Below, piece after piece: positions 9,075-18,192 of a DNA stretch of 64,000 nucleotides. The translations under genes and the position numbers were made by a program. The stretch's first letter is position 1. Each line of letters opens with the position of its first letter. The notes beneath the pieces were generated by a model. The model made no database searches. It had not been told where the DNA came from and saw only the letters and a list, made by a program, of their open reading frames with translations. The stretch comes from Bacteroides clarus YIT 12056 (GTDB lineage Bacteria > Bacteroidota > Bacteroidia > Bacteroidales > Bacteroidaceae), in assembly GCF_900129655.1 (NCBI RefSeq), contig NZ_FQWK01000004.1, forward strand, positions 248,001-312,000, written 5' to 3'.

Positions 9075-9106
9075 TTTGTAGTTTTCATAAAAAAACGTAC
9101 CTTTGC
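9075..9106 (+). promoter_or_regulatory. Promoter of tRNA-Arg
   Basis: TTTG at 9075-9078 and TACCTTTGC at 9098-9106 are separated by 19 bp, a textbook Bacteroides sigma-ABfr promoter. Transcription would start around 9113, just before the tRNA. Confidence 0.8.
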
Positions 9107-9121
9107 ACCGCAATTAAGGCT

Positions 9122-9195
<74 letters not shown>

Positions 9196-9196
9196 C

Positions 9197-9245
9197 AACG
9201 AAAAGGCAAGCAGTCGATAAAAACTGCTTGCCTTTCGTCGTTTTA
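9197..9245 (+). terminator. Intrinsic terminator after tRNA-Arg
   Basis: GGCAAGCAG (9205-9213) pairs with CTGCTTGCC (9224-9232), extended by flanking CGAAA/TTTCG, and is followed by a short T run at 9240-9244. Confidence 0.8.
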
Positions 9246-9359
9246 TAGTCTTAATGAATTTTCTTCCCGATAAACCGCTATCATCCCGTCAATATCTTTG
9301 TTTACGTAAAATAACACTTGTTACTACTCTCGTAAAAAGCTCAAAAAAGGTAAAAAGGT

Positions 9360-9390
9360 TTTGCTCCTACGTTATAGGCTGCTAACTTTG
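9360..9390 (+). promoter_or_regulatory. Promoter of the TPR-protein gene
   Basis: TTTG at 9360-9363 and TAACTTTG at 9383-9390 with 19 bp between them fit the Bacteroides consensus. The expected start near 9397 leaves a 5' leader of about 24 nt. Confidence 0.75.
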
Positions 9391-9420
9391 GAATATCAAC
9401 TTTTAAAATAATAAAAGCAT

Positions 9421-10134
9421 ATGAAAAAATTAATCTTATCTCTTGCACTATGTTGTGCAGCTACTAATTTCTTTGCGCAGAATGCTGACCCTGCACAATT
9501 GGTCAACGAAGGTAAAGCCGCACTTGAGGCTAAAAATTATCAAGAAGCATTCACAAAATTCAGTACTTATCTGACACAGACCAACAACCAAGACTCTGTA
9601 ATCGCTTTTAACTGCGGTGTTTGCGCCGATAAAATTAAGAAGCCGGCGGACGCTTTGAAATATTTCGATATAGCCGTACAGAAAAAGTATAACTTGGCCA
9701 ATGCTTATATCGGTAAAGCCGGTGCATTGAAGGATTTGAAGAAGAATGATGAATATGTAGCTACTCTGAAAGAAGGTCTGGAAGCAGTTCCCGGAAATAA
9801 AACATTGACCAAGCTGTATGCCACTTACTATGTAAATCAAGGTATTTTGGCACAAAGAGCCAAGAAAAACAGTGCCGCAGAAGAAGCTTTCAAACAAGCG
9901 GTTTCTATTCAGCCCGACAATGTAAACGCACTCAATAGCTTAGGCTCATTATACTACAATCAAGGCGCAACTCTGCTGAAAACAGATGCAGATAAAGCAA
10001 AAGAGGAATTTAAACAAGCCAAGGAATATTTGGATAAACTGATTCCGTTATTGTCTGCCGACAAACCGGCTCAAAAGAAAATGAAAGACAATGCAAATAC
10101 AATGTTGAATTTCATCAATTCCCAATTACAGTAA
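9421..10134 (+). CDS. Secreted tetratricopeptide-repeat protein
   Basis: A 237-residue protein with a signal peptide (1-19, ending FFAQ) and no lipobox, so it is probably periplasmic. The mature part is made of degenerate TPR helices: NEGKAALEAKNYQEAFTKF at about 28-46, ALKYFDIAVQKKYNLANAYIGKA in the middle, and AAEEAFKQAVSIQPDNVNALNSLGSLYYNQGA at about 148-180. TPR proteins are protein-interaction scaffolds; no catalytic domain is present and the partner cannot be told. It is a single-gene unit with a strong promoter and a bidirectional terminator behind it, which suggests steady high expression. Confidence 0.8.
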   Translation: MKKLILSLALCCAATNFFAQNADPAQLVNEGKAALEAKNYQEAFTKFSTYLTQTNNQDSVIAFNCGVCADKIKKPADALKYFDIAVQKKYNLANAYIGKAGALKDLKKNDEYVATLKEGLEAVPGNKTLTKLYATYYVNQGILAQRAKKNSAAEEAFKQAVSIQPDNVNALNSLGSLYYNQGATLLKTDADKAKEEFKQAKEYLDKLIPLLSADKPAQKKMKDNANTMLNFINSQLQ

Positions 10135-10153
10135 ATATTTTCAAGAAGATAGC

Positions 10154-10199
10154 AAAAGAGAGGCAGGTACTGAATTACAATTACCTGCCTCTCTCTTTA
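10154..10199. terminator. Bidirectional terminator between TPR gene and glgB
   Basis: AGAGAGGCAGGTA (about 10157-10169) pairs with TACCTGCCTCTCT (10182-10194), with A-rich sequence on one side and T-rich on the other. It can end transcripts from both convergent genes. Confidence 0.8.
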
Positions 10200-10213
10200 T
10201 TCTACCACTTGTA

Positions 10214-12223
10214 TCATTTGGTCTTTCTCAATACCACTGCCGTACGTGCCGGAATATAGAGCTTCAGCCACTCCTTCTTTTCTTTCTTATACAGAGGGTC
10301 CGATAGAGTGAAATGCTTCACTGTATCATCGGTAAGGCCGTTACCGCCATAATCCGGATTATCCGTATTTAATATAACCTCATAAGAACCTGCCGGAACC
10401 AAGAAGCCATAATCAGTGAAAGACTGTTTAGGATTGAAGTTGAATACAAATATCAAATCCTTACGCATATACGCCAATATCTGATCGCCGTCATTATGCC
10501 AGATTTCCTGAACCGGTGTAGCCTGGAAATTCTTCACGCTCTTGATGACTCCCAACATGGCGCAATCGAAATCACCCAGATAATGATATGCCAGATTCTT
10601 ATTATCTACCAAATCCCATTGACGGCGGGCATACTTGCACGACCAGCCGTTACCTTCACGAGGAAAGTCTATCCATTCGGGATGGCCGAATTCATTACCC
10701 ATGAAATTAAGATAACCGCCATTAATAGTCGTCGCTGTCAGCAAACGTATCATTTTGTGCAAAGCGATGCCGCGATGTACCGTATAGTTTTCATCACCCT
10801 TCTGCATGTGCCAATACATATCGGCGTCTATCAAGCGGAAAACAATGGTTTTGTCACCTACCAATGCCTGGTCGTGGCTTTCCGCATAAGATATTGTTTT
10901 TTCGTCCTGACGGCGATTGGTTACTTCCCAGAACATGCTGGACGGTTTCCAGTCTTCATCTATCTTTTCTTTGATAGTCTTAATCCAATAATCGGGAACA
11001 TTCATAGCCATGCGATAATCAAACCCATAGCCGCCGTCCTCAAACTTGGCAGCCAGCCCCGGCATTCCCGATACTTCCTCCGCAATGGTTATTGCTTTAG
11101 GATTAACTTGATGAATCAAGCGGTTGGCAAGCGTCAGATAACAGATGGCGTTGTCGTCCTGATGACCGTTGAAATAATCTCCATAATTACAGAATGCTTC
11201 ACCTAAGCCGTGACTGTAATACAACATGGAAGTCACACCGTCAAAACGGAAGCCGTCGAAGTGATATTCTTCCATCCAGTACTTGCAGTTGGACAGTAAG
11301 AAATGAATTACTTCATTCTTGCCATAATCAAAGCAAAGTGAGTCCCATGCCGGATGTTCGCGACGGGCGCCCGGGTAGAAATATTGATTCGGATCACCGG
11401 CAAAGTTCCCCAAGCCTTCAACCTCGTTTTTCACTGCATGTGAATGAACAATATCCATGATAACGGCAATACCCATGCTGTGGGCTGTATCAATCAATTC
11501 TTTCAGTTCTTCCGGAGTACCGAAACGGGAAGAAGCCGCAAAGAAACTGGAAACATGATAGCCGAAACTTCCGTAATACGGATGTTCCTGAATCGCCATA
11601 ATCTGAATACAATTATATCCGTCCTTGGCAATGCGCGGAAGAATCTTTTCCTGAAACTCTTTGTAGCTGCCTACTTTTTCCTCCTGTTGCGCCATACCGA
11701 TGTGGCATTCATAAATCAACAACGGGTCGGTAGCGGCCTTGAAGCTCTTTTTCTTCATCTTGTACGGTTTCTCCGGAGACCATACTTGCGCGCTGAATAT
11801 CTTGGTTTGCTCATCTTGAACAACCCGATTGGCCCATGCCGGAATGCGTTCGCCGCAACCACCGTCCCAATGCACCATCAACTTATATAAATCGCCGTGT
11901 TTCATGGCGTCGGCGGGGAGCTTTATTTCCCAGTTGCCGTTCGCCTTACGTTTCAGGCTGTATTTTTTCTCTTCTTTCCAATCGTTGAATGTGCCAATCA
12001 GGAAAATTTGGGTGGCATTAGGCGCCCATTCGCGAAACACCCAGCCGTCATCTGTGCGATGTAAACCAAAATAAAGATAGCCGGATGCAAAATCCGATAA
12101 TGTCTGCTTTCCCTTGTTGGTCAACTCAGCCTCTTTTTCAGCGGCATGTTTATGGCGTCCGTTTATGGCATCTGCATAAGGTTCCAGCCAAGGATCGTTT
12201 TTAATCAAATTCAATGTTTCCAT
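10214..12223 (-). CDS. glgB: 1,4-alpha-glucan branching enzyme
   Basis: Makes alpha-1,6 branches in glycogen. The 669-residue protein has an N-terminal CBM48 module (about 60-150, FREWAPNATQIFLIGTFNDW) and a GH13 barrel with the catalytic residues in place: Asp328 in GFRFDGVTS, Glu382 in TIAEEVSGMP, and an Asp in ESHDQALVGDK. The wording DGFRFDGVTSMLYYSHG and the long stretch after it resemble the eukaryotic/archaeal-type branching enzymes (GBE1-like) more than E. coli GlgB. A cytosolic GH13 enzyme lies nearby on the same strand, consistent with a storage-glucan role. A small YhcH-type gene lies 26 bp upstream and may be co-transcribed. Confidence 0.92.
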   Translation of the reverse strand: METLNLIKNDPWLEPYADAINGRHKHAAEKEAELTNKGKQTLSDFASGYLYFGLHRTDDGWVFREWAPNATQIFLIGTFNDWKEEKKYSLKRKANGNWEIKLPADAMKHGDLYKLMVHWDGGCGERIPAWANRVVQDEQTKIFSAQVWSPEKPYKMKKKSFKAATDPLLIYECHIGMAQQEEKVGSYKEFQEKILPRIAKDGYNCIQIMAIQEHPYYGSFGYHVSSFFAASSRFGTPEELKELIDTAHSMGIAVIMDIVHSHAVKNEVEGLGNFAGDPNQYFYPGARREHPAWDSLCFDYGKNEVIHFLLSNCKYWMEEYHFDGFRFDGVTSMLYYSHGLGEAFCNYGDYFNGHQDDNAICYLTLANRLIHQVNPKAITIAEEVSGMPGLAAKFEDGGYGFDYRMAMNVPDYWIKTIKEKIDEDWKPSSMFWEVTNRRQDEKTISYAESHDQALVGDKTIVFRLIDADMYWHMQKGDENYTVHRGIALHKMIRLLTATTINGGYLNFMGNEFGHPEWIDFPREGNGWSCKYARRQWDLVDNKNLAYHYLGDFDCAMLGVIKSVKNFQATPVQEIWHNDGDQILAYMRKDLIFVFNFNPKQSFTDYGFLVPAGSYEVILNTDNPDYGGNGLTDDTVKHFTLSDPLYKKEKKEWLKLYIPARTAVVLRKTK

Positions 12224-12249
12224 AGAGGATTAATTTTGGATATTTGATA

Positions 12250-12696
12250 TTATGCTTTAACTTTCACAATTACTTTTTTCACGCCGTCCGGAGTGATACC
12301 GGGAGCGTGTCCGTCTTGTGGGAAGAAAATGGCAAACATACCTGGTTTTACTTCGATATAGCTTTCCGCCAGACCGGCAAAGAAAGTAATATCCTTTTCC
12401 GCGTTGTAAGGAGCATCGGCCGGAACGCAGTCTTTGGCAGCGGTATACCCCATTAATTCGGTTCCTGATAGAGGTATCTGGATGTCAATAAAGTCTCTGT
12501 GAGTTTCCAGCTTGGCATCTTCTTTTGCTTTCGGTTTGGTTTGCGCTACATTTACAAGCAAATCTTTACCTTTGAGCTCGGTTTTTCCCACTTCCAAAGC
12601 GTTTAAGTCGTGCGATTTCAAAAACTCGATGGCCTGTGCGAATAAAGGATTCAGCGAAGCGTATTTCTCTATGTTTTCAAGTCTGTCTACTACCAT
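12250..12696 (-). CDS. YhcH/YjgK/YiaL family protein
   Basis: A 148-residue cupin-like protein of the YhcH/YjgK/YiaL (DUF386) family. Key features are ETHRDFIDIQIPLSGTELMGY, a DITFFAG segment and the C-terminal KPGMFAIFFPQDGHAPGI, where His residues would bind a metal. Family members are linked to catabolism of sialic acid and other sugars and to anomer conversion, but the reaction is not settled for this one. It lies between glgB and the DUF2461 gene on the same strand with short gaps, which points to a shared transcript rather than a shared pathway. Confidence 0.85.
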   Translation of the reverse strand: MVVDRLENIEKYASLNPLFAQAIEFLKSHDLNALEVGKTELKGKDLLVNVAQTKPKAKEDAKLETHRDFIDIQIPLSGTELMGYTAAKDCVPADAPYNAEKDITFFAGLAESYIEVKPGMFAIFFPQDGHAPGITPDGVKKVIVKVKA

Positions 12697-12735
12697 AATT
12701 CAAATATTTTTTAGTTAGTTATAAATAGGTAATTA

Positions 12736-13401
12736 TTATTCAAAGTCGTCTATTGTGTAATTCACAAAGTCGGAAAAACGTTTCATCTGCTTGAAGACGT
12801 CATCTGTACGCTCCAGAAAGTCGGGAGCCAGAAAGAAGCTGTCAGGCTGATAACAAGTAACGGTGTATTCCTTACATTGCAGATACTTCAGGTACGGATA
12901 ATCTTTTGGGAAACCTTTCGGGGCCGTCTTTAGAAAATTCTCTCCGATAACGGGAAAGTATTGCTTGAAAGCAGGATCCTCGACAATCCCCCGAAATTCA
13001 TCCATATTATCATAAACAGCCTGTCTCAGGGCTTTCAGCAAGGGAGAGGGCGGACAATAGCTGCCACCCGCCAAGAGGCAGTTTCCCGGTTGCAGATGAA
13101 CATAGTATCCGCAGTGGTCTGATTTTTTCCCTTTGGCATTGATGTAGCCGCCGAAATGATTTTTATAAGGCGTTTTGTCTTCCGTAAAGCGTGTATCCCG
13201 GTAGATGCGGTATGTGCAGTCCCTGGCTTCGATGCCACGAACACTTTCGTCAAACAATGAGATACGGGAGATAATAACTGTCAGCAGGTTCTCAAACTCG
13301 TTCCGGGCATTTTCATACTGCTCCCGGTGAGCATTGAACCATTCACGATTGTTGTTGGCGGATAGTTCTTTCAGAAATTGAAATATAACAGGGATGTTCA
13401 T
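12736..13401 (-). CDS. DUF2461 family protein
   Basis: A 221-residue cytoplasmic protein that matches the DUF2461 (TIGR02453) family: FLKELSANNNREWFNAHREQYE at the start, RIYRDTRFTEDKTPYKNHFGGYI in the first half, GYYVHLQPGNCLLAGGSYCPP in the middle and FFLAPDFLERTDDVFKQM near the end. The biochemical function of the family is unknown. The 40-bp gap to the downstream YhcH gene suggests an operon with glgB. No signal or membrane segment. Confidence 0.85.
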   Translation of the reverse strand: MNIPVIFQFLKELSANNNREWFNAHREQYENARNEFENLLTVIISRISLFDESVRGIEARDCTYRIYRDTRFTEDKTPYKNHFGGYINAKGKKSDHCGYYVHLQPGNCLLAGGSYCPPSPLLKALRQAVYDNMDEFRGIVEDPAFKQYFPVIGENFLKTAPKGFPKDYPYLKYLQCKEYTVTCYQPDSFFLAPDFLERTDDVFKQMKRFSDFVNYTIDDFE

Positions 13402-13465
13402 ATCATATAAATCCTTATTTCTGCCAAATTTACGGATAATATTTCTAACATGCTACAAACAGACG

Positions 13466-13500
13466 TAAAAAAAAAGCATCGGCTCTGGTAAACCGATGCT
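13466..13500 (-). terminator. Orphan intrinsic terminator reading leftward
   Basis: AGCATCGG (13475-13482) pairs with CCGATGCT (13493-13500). On the minus strand the hairpin is followed by nine T residues, a strong intrinsic terminator. No minus-strand gene ends directly before it: the nearest one upstream (amylase, ending at 13968) has its own hairpin and an oppositely oriented gene in between. Confidence 0.7.
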
Positions 13501-13674
13501 CCTTACACATTTATCAATCAAACAGACGCTTCTGTTTTTTGATGTACTTACTTATCACAAGCGGGTACGTCTCTTTTAATTAATCTTATATCTAATACTA
13601 TGAAAAACACATTTATATAACATTACACTTTCAGATTTTGTTCATGGGGGTAAGCATATCTTTAGCAATTGTTA

Positions 13675-13683
13675 TATCTTTGC
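13675..13683 (+). promoter_or_regulatory. Predicted -7 box for the 79-residue gene
   Basis: TATCTTTGC matches the consensus exactly and lies 17 bp before the ATG at 13701, giving a very short leader of about 10 nt. No clear TTTG is found at the -33 distance. Confidence 0.5.
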
Positions 13684-13700
13684 AAGAAAATATGTAAAAT

Positions 13701-13940
13701 ATGAAAGAGTATAAATACGACGAAGAAAGCGTTAACGCTCTGATAGAGTGGACTAAAACGGCGTCATTCCCCGAACAGGTCATGTTAAGCGAAGCGGAGA
13801 ATATATTTGATGTGAAAAGGTATGTACAGGCCAATCTGAGCGATATAGCCGCTCATTATCCGGATGAATTCTATAATCCGGCCATCACCCGCCTGTATCA
13901 ATTAAAGGATAAGATGGAAGGTAAAGATAATGCAGAGTGA
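13701..13940 (+). CDS. Small conserved-looking protein of unknown function
   Basis: A 79-residue soluble protein, mostly predicted helical. A visible pattern is ESVNALIEWTKTASFPEQVMLSEAENIFDVKRYVQANLSDIAAHYPDEFYNPAITRLYQLKD, which reads like one compact helical domain. I recall similar small proteins in Bacteroides genomes but can give no function. It has its own -7 box and ends in a hairpin that overlaps its stop codon, so it is a monocistronic unit between two minus-strand genes. Confidence 0.65.
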   Translation: MKEYKYDEESVNALIEWTKTASFPEQVMLSEAENIFDVKRYVQANLSDIAAHYPDEFYNPAITRLYQLKDKMEGKDNAE

Positions 13941-13966
13941 TTGGGTTCACCCTGCATTATCTATCT
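13926..13966. terminator. Hairpin at the end of the 79-residue gene and the amylase
   Basis: GATAATGCAG (13926-13935) pairs with CTGCATTATC (13952-13961), with inner GTG/CAC pairing and a T-rich tail on the plus strand. It includes the stop codon of the plus-strand gene and lies just beyond the convergent amylase stop, so it may serve both. Confidence 0.65.
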
Positions 13967-13967
13967 T

Positions 13968-15665
13968 TTATAGTTTTATTTTGAGAATCTTACCGCTGCA
14001 TCCCTCTACGGATACTTCCGTTGCCTTATAGGGCAATAGGCTTATTTTTTCTTCCTTACCGGTCAATAAATCCACGGCCTGATATTGGTCCATCTGCGGT
14101 ATTTGCAGAAAATCGAAAGCATGGGAAGGAATATTGATTGCAAGGTCGGCCGATATATGGTCGAAGTTCACGACAAACAGCAATAAATCCCGTCCGAACT
14201 TACGCAGGAAAGTATATTGCCTATGTTCGTTGAAGCGCCAGCCGTTGACGTTGGCATACATCAAATCAAAAAAGTCTCCTTGCGCAATCGCCTTTTCCTC
14301 GTTGCATAACGTCAATATGCGTTGATAGACGCTATACAAATGTTTCTGATTTTCCGTCAGCATCTTCCCGTCGAATTTCCCGCCATTGCGCCAGCGACGG
14401 ATAGTATCTACGCTCCAATAATCAAAGATAGTGGTACGTCCGTCCCTGCCGCTGAATCCTTCGCTATCCATACCCAGTTCGCCGAACTCCTGTCCGAAAT
14501 AAATCATCATGGGATTTACATTCATACAAGCCGATACGATAAGGGCGGGAATAGCCTTGCGCGGATTACTCGCAAAGAAATCGGAAGCGATACGCTGCTC
14601 ATCATGGTTTTCCAGGAAATTCAACATCCGTTTTTCTATTCCGCCCAGACTTTGCCATGCCCGTGTAATGGCGGTAGCGGACTCGTTGCCGCAAACTATC
14701 GCGCGGAGCGTGTCATATAGTCCCACTTTGTCATAGAGATAATCAAATTTTCCGCGAAACAGATAGTTGCCGTATTCTTTCGGATTGTATACCTCGGCGA
14801 TAAAGAGTAGGGCGGGGTACTTGGCCTTTACCTGCGGAATAGCCCATTCCCAAAACTCAACGGGAACCATTTCCGCCATATCGCAGCGGAAGCCGTCGAT
14901 ATTCTTATCCGCCCAAAACAGCAGAATGTCCAGCATTTTGGTCCATGTATCGGGAACGGGATTGAAATGACAGGTACCGCCATTCTGATAATCCACGCCA
15001 TAATTTAGTTTGACCGTTTCGTACCAGTCGTTGATGTTAGGATACGCATCGAAACGGTTGTTACCCGTAGCCTTGGCGGGAAACTCTTTATAAGGTTCGG
15101 CGGCAGCGCCTTTCATGTCGAATTGTCCATGCAGTTCCGACTGCGGAATATAATAGAAGTTATTATAAGGACTGAACGCATAGCTCGTATCATCGTTTGC
15201 TCCCAACTGGGAAGTACCGTCCGGCTGCATATCCGAATGGTATTGACGTGCCACATGATTGGGTACGAAATCTATGATTACCTTCAGTCCGCTGCGATGC
15301 GTACGTTGCACCAGATTTTCAAATTCCTTCATACGTTCGGGAACATCTTTCGCCAAATCAGGGTCTACATCATAATAGTCCTTTATGGCGTAGGGCGAAC
15401 CGGCCTTACCCTTTACGATAGCCGGATGATCGGGCTGGATATTATAGCGACGGTAATCCGTTTGCGTTGCGTGTTCAATGATACCTGTATACCAAATGTG
15501 GGTAGCACCCAGTTTTTTGATTTCTCCTAATGCCTTGGCGGTGAAATCCGCCATCTTGCCGCATCCGTTTTCGGCGATACTGCCGTTATTGATGCAGTGG
15601 TTATTGTTGTTTCCGAATAATCGGGTAAACACTTGATAAATAATCAGTTTTTTTTCGTCGCTCAT
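13968..15665 (-). CDS. Cytosolic alpha-amylase family glycoside hydrolase (GH13)
   Basis: A 565-residue GH13 enzyme without a signal peptide, so it acts in the cytoplasm. The barrel carries the catalytic triad: Asp262 in DGFRCDMAEM, Glu291 in LFIAEVYNP and Asp355 in LENHDEQR, together with IDFVPNHV (region I). Likely substrates are maltodextrins or glycogen, which fits the branching enzyme gene 1.7 kb away, but subfamily and specificity cannot be read with certainty. The patatin-like gene starts its stop 27 bp upstream on the same strand, so the two may share a transcript. Confidence 0.88.
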   Translation of the reverse strand: MSDEKKLIIYQVFTRLFGNNNNHCINNGSIAENGCGKMADFTAKALGEIKKLGATHIWYTGIIEHATQTDYRRYNIQPDHPAIVKGKAGSPYAIKDYYDVDPDLAKDVPERMKEFENLVQRTHRSGLKVIIDFVPNHVARQYHSDMQPDGTSQLGANDDTSYAFSPYNNFYYIPQSELHGQFDMKGAAAEPYKEFPAKATGNNRFDAYPNINDWYETVKLNYGVDYQNGGTCHFNPVPDTWTKMLDILLFWADKNIDGFRCDMAEMVPVEFWEWAIPQVKAKYPALLFIAEVYNPKEYGNYLFRGKFDYLYDKVGLYDTLRAIVCGNESATAITRAWQSLGGIEKRMLNFLENHDEQRIASDFFASNPRKAIPALIVSACMNVNPMMIYFGQEFGELGMDSEGFSGRDGRTTIFDYWSVDTIRRWRNGGKFDGKMLTENQKHLYSVYQRILTLCNEEKAIAQGDFFDLMYANVNGWRFNEHRQYTFLRKFGRDLLLFVVNFDHISADLAINIPSHAFDFLQIPQMDQYQAVDLLTGKEEKISLLPYKATEVSVEGCSGKILKIKL

Positions 15666-15692
15666 TGCTTGTTATTTAGAGAATGGTTATTT

Positions 15693-16502
15693 TTATTCTT
15701 TCCATATGGTGCCTTTTTCTATTTGCAGGCGTTCAAGTATGTCGTTGGTGGCATTGTATCCCTGCATAAATATCTCTTCCGCCTTTTCCAGCTCCCGGTT
15801 GCTGTAACCGTCCAGATTATAAGGCTCTATCAACAGGTCGGCTTTTTCCCGTTCGGGAAACGAGTTGGAGCGGAACATGAAGTTGTACGAACGCAAGGCT
15901 ACGCTTACGATATTCATTTTGTACTTAGGCGCCATTAAAGGGCTGACATTGATTGCTACAACCTTTTCGCATACCCGCCGAATGGTAGTTACAGGCAGGT
16001 TCATCAGCAAGCCGCCGTCCACGTAATACGTCTCGTCTATCTTTACGGGCGCAAACAGTACAGGCATACAGCAAGATGCGGCTACACGCTCCGCAATATC
16101 CCCTTTATGAAAATGCGCAAGACGCCCGTGGTCCAAATCCGTAGCGGTGATAATCAACGGCAATTTCAGCTCTTCCAGCTTTTTCGCCTTCAGGTTGCTT
16201 TTCAGGAAGTCTTTGAATTCACTAAGCTCAAACAAGCCCACTTTGGGAATAACCAGTTTCGTTAAATCCTGGAATTTATGCCCGGCAAAATAATCCAATA
16301 CTTTATGGGGCTCGTTACCGTCCGCATAAAAAACACCGGCCAGCGCACCCGCACTGACGCCGGAAATTATGTCGGGCTTAATATCGTGCTCCAATAAAGC
16401 CTGCATGGCTCCTAAATGGGCAAAACCTTTAATGAAACCGCCGCTCAGGGCATAACCGATAGAATATTTGTTTGAGAACCAGTTGTTCGTTACTACTTCC
16501 AT
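15693..16502 (-). CDS. Patatin-like phospholipase
   Basis: A 269-residue serine lipase of the patatin family with the Ser-Asp dyad: Ser50 in GVSAGALAG (GxSxG) and Asp162 in VDGGLLMNLP. The oxyanion-hole glycines are in ALSGGFIKGFAHLGAM near the N-terminus. No signal peptide is seen, so it is probably a cytoplasmic esterase or phospholipase acting on membrane lipids, similar to the RssA group. The substrate is unknown. It is followed on the same strand by the GH13 gene. Confidence 0.88.
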   Translation of the reverse strand: MEVVTNNWFSNKYSIGYALSGGFIKGFAHLGAMQALLEHDIKPDIISGVSAGALAGVFYADGNEPHKVLDYFAGHKFQDLTKLVIPKVGLFELSEFKDFLKSNLKAKKLEELKLPLIITATDLDHGRLAHFHKGDIAERVAASCCMPVLFAPVKIDETYYVDGGLLMNLPVTTIRRVCEKVVAINVSPLMAPKYKMNIVSVALRSYNFMFRSNSFPEREKADLLIEPYNLDGYSNRELEKAEEIFMQGYNATNDILERLQIEKGTIWKE

Positions 16503-16589
16503 GTTGTTAAAATCTACTGTTTTTGTTCGGTACGAAATTAGTTATTTTATCGTAGTAAGAAAGGAAAATAGTAGAAAAATGTTCATTTA

Positions 16590-16985
16590 TTATAGTATCC
16601 ACGGGAATTTGAAACACGCTTCATCAAACAACGCATAGTCGGCCGTACCGTTTACCGCAAAGGTTTTGATGCTGCGCGCCTCTTTCAGCAATTCACGCGC
16701 CAGCTTTATGGTAGACCCCGTTTTTATGCGGTCGTCCACCAGTAAAATGCTCTTTCCCTTGAAATCAAAATCAACGGGAGCCAGCAATTGCGGAGTATCG
16801 TATTTAGGATGTTGGTATTCGTCCCTCAAATTGATGCGCAGCAGATGCACTTCTTTTTGTAAACGCTGATTGATGATGCCGGCCGGAACAATACCGCCAT
16901 TGGCAATAGCTACAATCATATCAAAATCATCGTGGAACTCGATCGTGCGGAAACGCTCCAGCACTTCTTCCATTGTTTTTGCCAT
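16590..16985 (-). CDS. Phosphoribosyltransferase
   Basis: The start is set at the ATG at 16985 (MAKTMEEVLERF), because an upstream extension to 17114 would run into the DUF362 gene and adds residues unlike the family. The 131-residue protein is a short type I phosphoribosyltransferase fold with PRPP loop ILLVDDRIKTGST and an early IVAIANGGIVPAGII segment that binds pyrophosphate. The acceptor base cannot be assigned; it is shorter than typical purine enzymes. It begins 14 bp after the stop of the DUF362 gene and is probably translated from the same message. Confidence 0.8.
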   Translation of the reverse strand: MAKTMEEVLERFRTIEFHDDFDMIVAIANGGIVPAGIINQRLQKEVHLLRINLRDEYQHPKYDTPQLLAPVDFDFKGKSILLVDDRIKTGSTIKLARELLKEARSIKTFAVNGTADYALFDEACFKFPWIL

Positions 16986-16999
16986 AAGAGTAATGCGGT

Positions 17000-18121
17000 T
17001 TATATTTTTATCAACTCGTAATTCATTGTTCCCAAGCCTATTTTTTCGGCATGACGCAATCCGGCAAGCCAGTCCGTATCGGGATGTATCATGTGGAATT
17101 TGTCGCAGCCGCACAAGTCTTCGTGCTCGTGTTTCTTGGCAAGCACATTATCGCTGTGCAGTACGGGAGCCTGAATCACCAAATCCGCGCAAGCCTTATC
17201 CAGCGCTACGGGGTCTGCCGACGCCAGCATGCCGAGGTCGGGAATGATGGCGGCATCATTATGGTTCCAGCAATCGCATTCCGGCGATACGTTCATAATG
17301 AAACTGATGTGGAAGTGCGGCTTGTCTTTCAGTACGGCAACGGAATATTCCGCTATTTTGTAGTTCAGACGTTCGGACGTATCCCAGTCGCTTACTACGG
17401 CAGCGTCATGCTGGCACAGGGCTACGCATTGTCCGCATCCCACACATTTTGCATAGTCTATTTCCGCTTTACGTCCGGCGTTCAGATGTATGGCGTCATG
17501 GGCGCAATGCTTTACGCATATATTGCATCCGATGCAGTTTTCGATATCCACCTTGGGCTGCGATGAAGCGTGCAATTCCAGTTTACCGCCTACGCTGGCG
17601 CATCCCATTCCAAGATTTTTCAGAGCGCCGCCAAATCCGGCCTGCTCATGTCCTTTAAAGTGATTCATGCTGATGATGATATCGGCATCGGCAATGGCGG
17701 TACCTATCTTGGGAGCAGGGCAGTATTCCCCGTCTACCGGTATTTCCCTGTAATCCGTACCCTTCAGCCCGTCGGCAATAATCACCTGACATTGGGCGGA
17801 TATAGGATTGAAACCGTTCTCCATGGCGCTCTGCAAATGGTCTACCGCATTGGAGCGACGTCCGGAATACAACGTATTGCAATCCGTCAGAAAAGGTTTG
17901 GCTCCGAAACTACGGAGCAGGTTTGCCATGCGTGCGGCATAATTAGGACGGATATACGCCAAATTACCCGGTTCTCCGAAATGTATCTTGATAGCGGTAA
18001 AACTGTCTTTCAAAGGAAGTTGTCCGATGCCTGCACGTTTAAGCAGGCGTTCCATCTTGTCTAAAAGATTAGAGGTGGGAGAGGTTCGTAAGTCTGAAAA
18101 ATATACTTTGGCTTTTTCCAT
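17000..18121 (-). CDS. DUF362 domain protein with two [4Fe-4S] clusters
   Basis: A 373-residue cytoplasmic iron-sulfur protein. The first half is a DUF362 domain (IKIHFGEPGNLAYIRP, SMNHFKGHEQAGFGGALKNLGMGC). The middle carries two ferredoxin motifs of the form CxxCxxCxxxC: CIGCNICVKHC and CVGCGQCVALC. The C-terminal part contains more Cys/His residues (ECDCWNHNDAA, HEHEDLCGCDKFH). The family is widespread in anaerobes and predicted to be redox-active, but no reaction is established. It leads a two-gene unit with the phosphoribosyltransferase. Confidence 0.88.
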   Translation of the reverse strand: MEKAKVYFSDLRTSPTSNLLDKMERLLKRAGIGQLPLKDSFTAIKIHFGEPGNLAYIRPNYAARMANLLRSFGAKPFLTDCNTLYSGRRSNAVDHLQSAMENGFNPISAQCQVIIADGLKGTDYREIPVDGEYCPAPKIGTAIADADIIISMNHFKGHEQAGFGGALKNLGMGCASVGGKLELHASSQPKVDIENCIGCNICVKHCAHDAIHLNAGRKAEIDYAKCVGCGQCVALCQHDAAVVSDWDTSERLNYKIAEYSVAVLKDKPHFHISFIMNVSPECDCWNHNDAAIIPDLGMLASADPVALDKACADLVIQAPVLHSDNVLAKKHEHEDLCGCDKFHMIHPDTDWLAGLRHAEKIGLGTMNYELIKI

Positions 18122-18192
18122 ATATATACCTGTTTATTGTGATTATTTTTGCAAAAATAATAGATAAAATTAAATAATGACAGGTATATGAA

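Noticed and set aside
16986..17114. N-terminal extension of the phosphoribosyltransferase
   Set aside because: The extra residues overlap the DUF362 coding end, and the ATG at 16985 gives the natural family start with a short intergenic gap.
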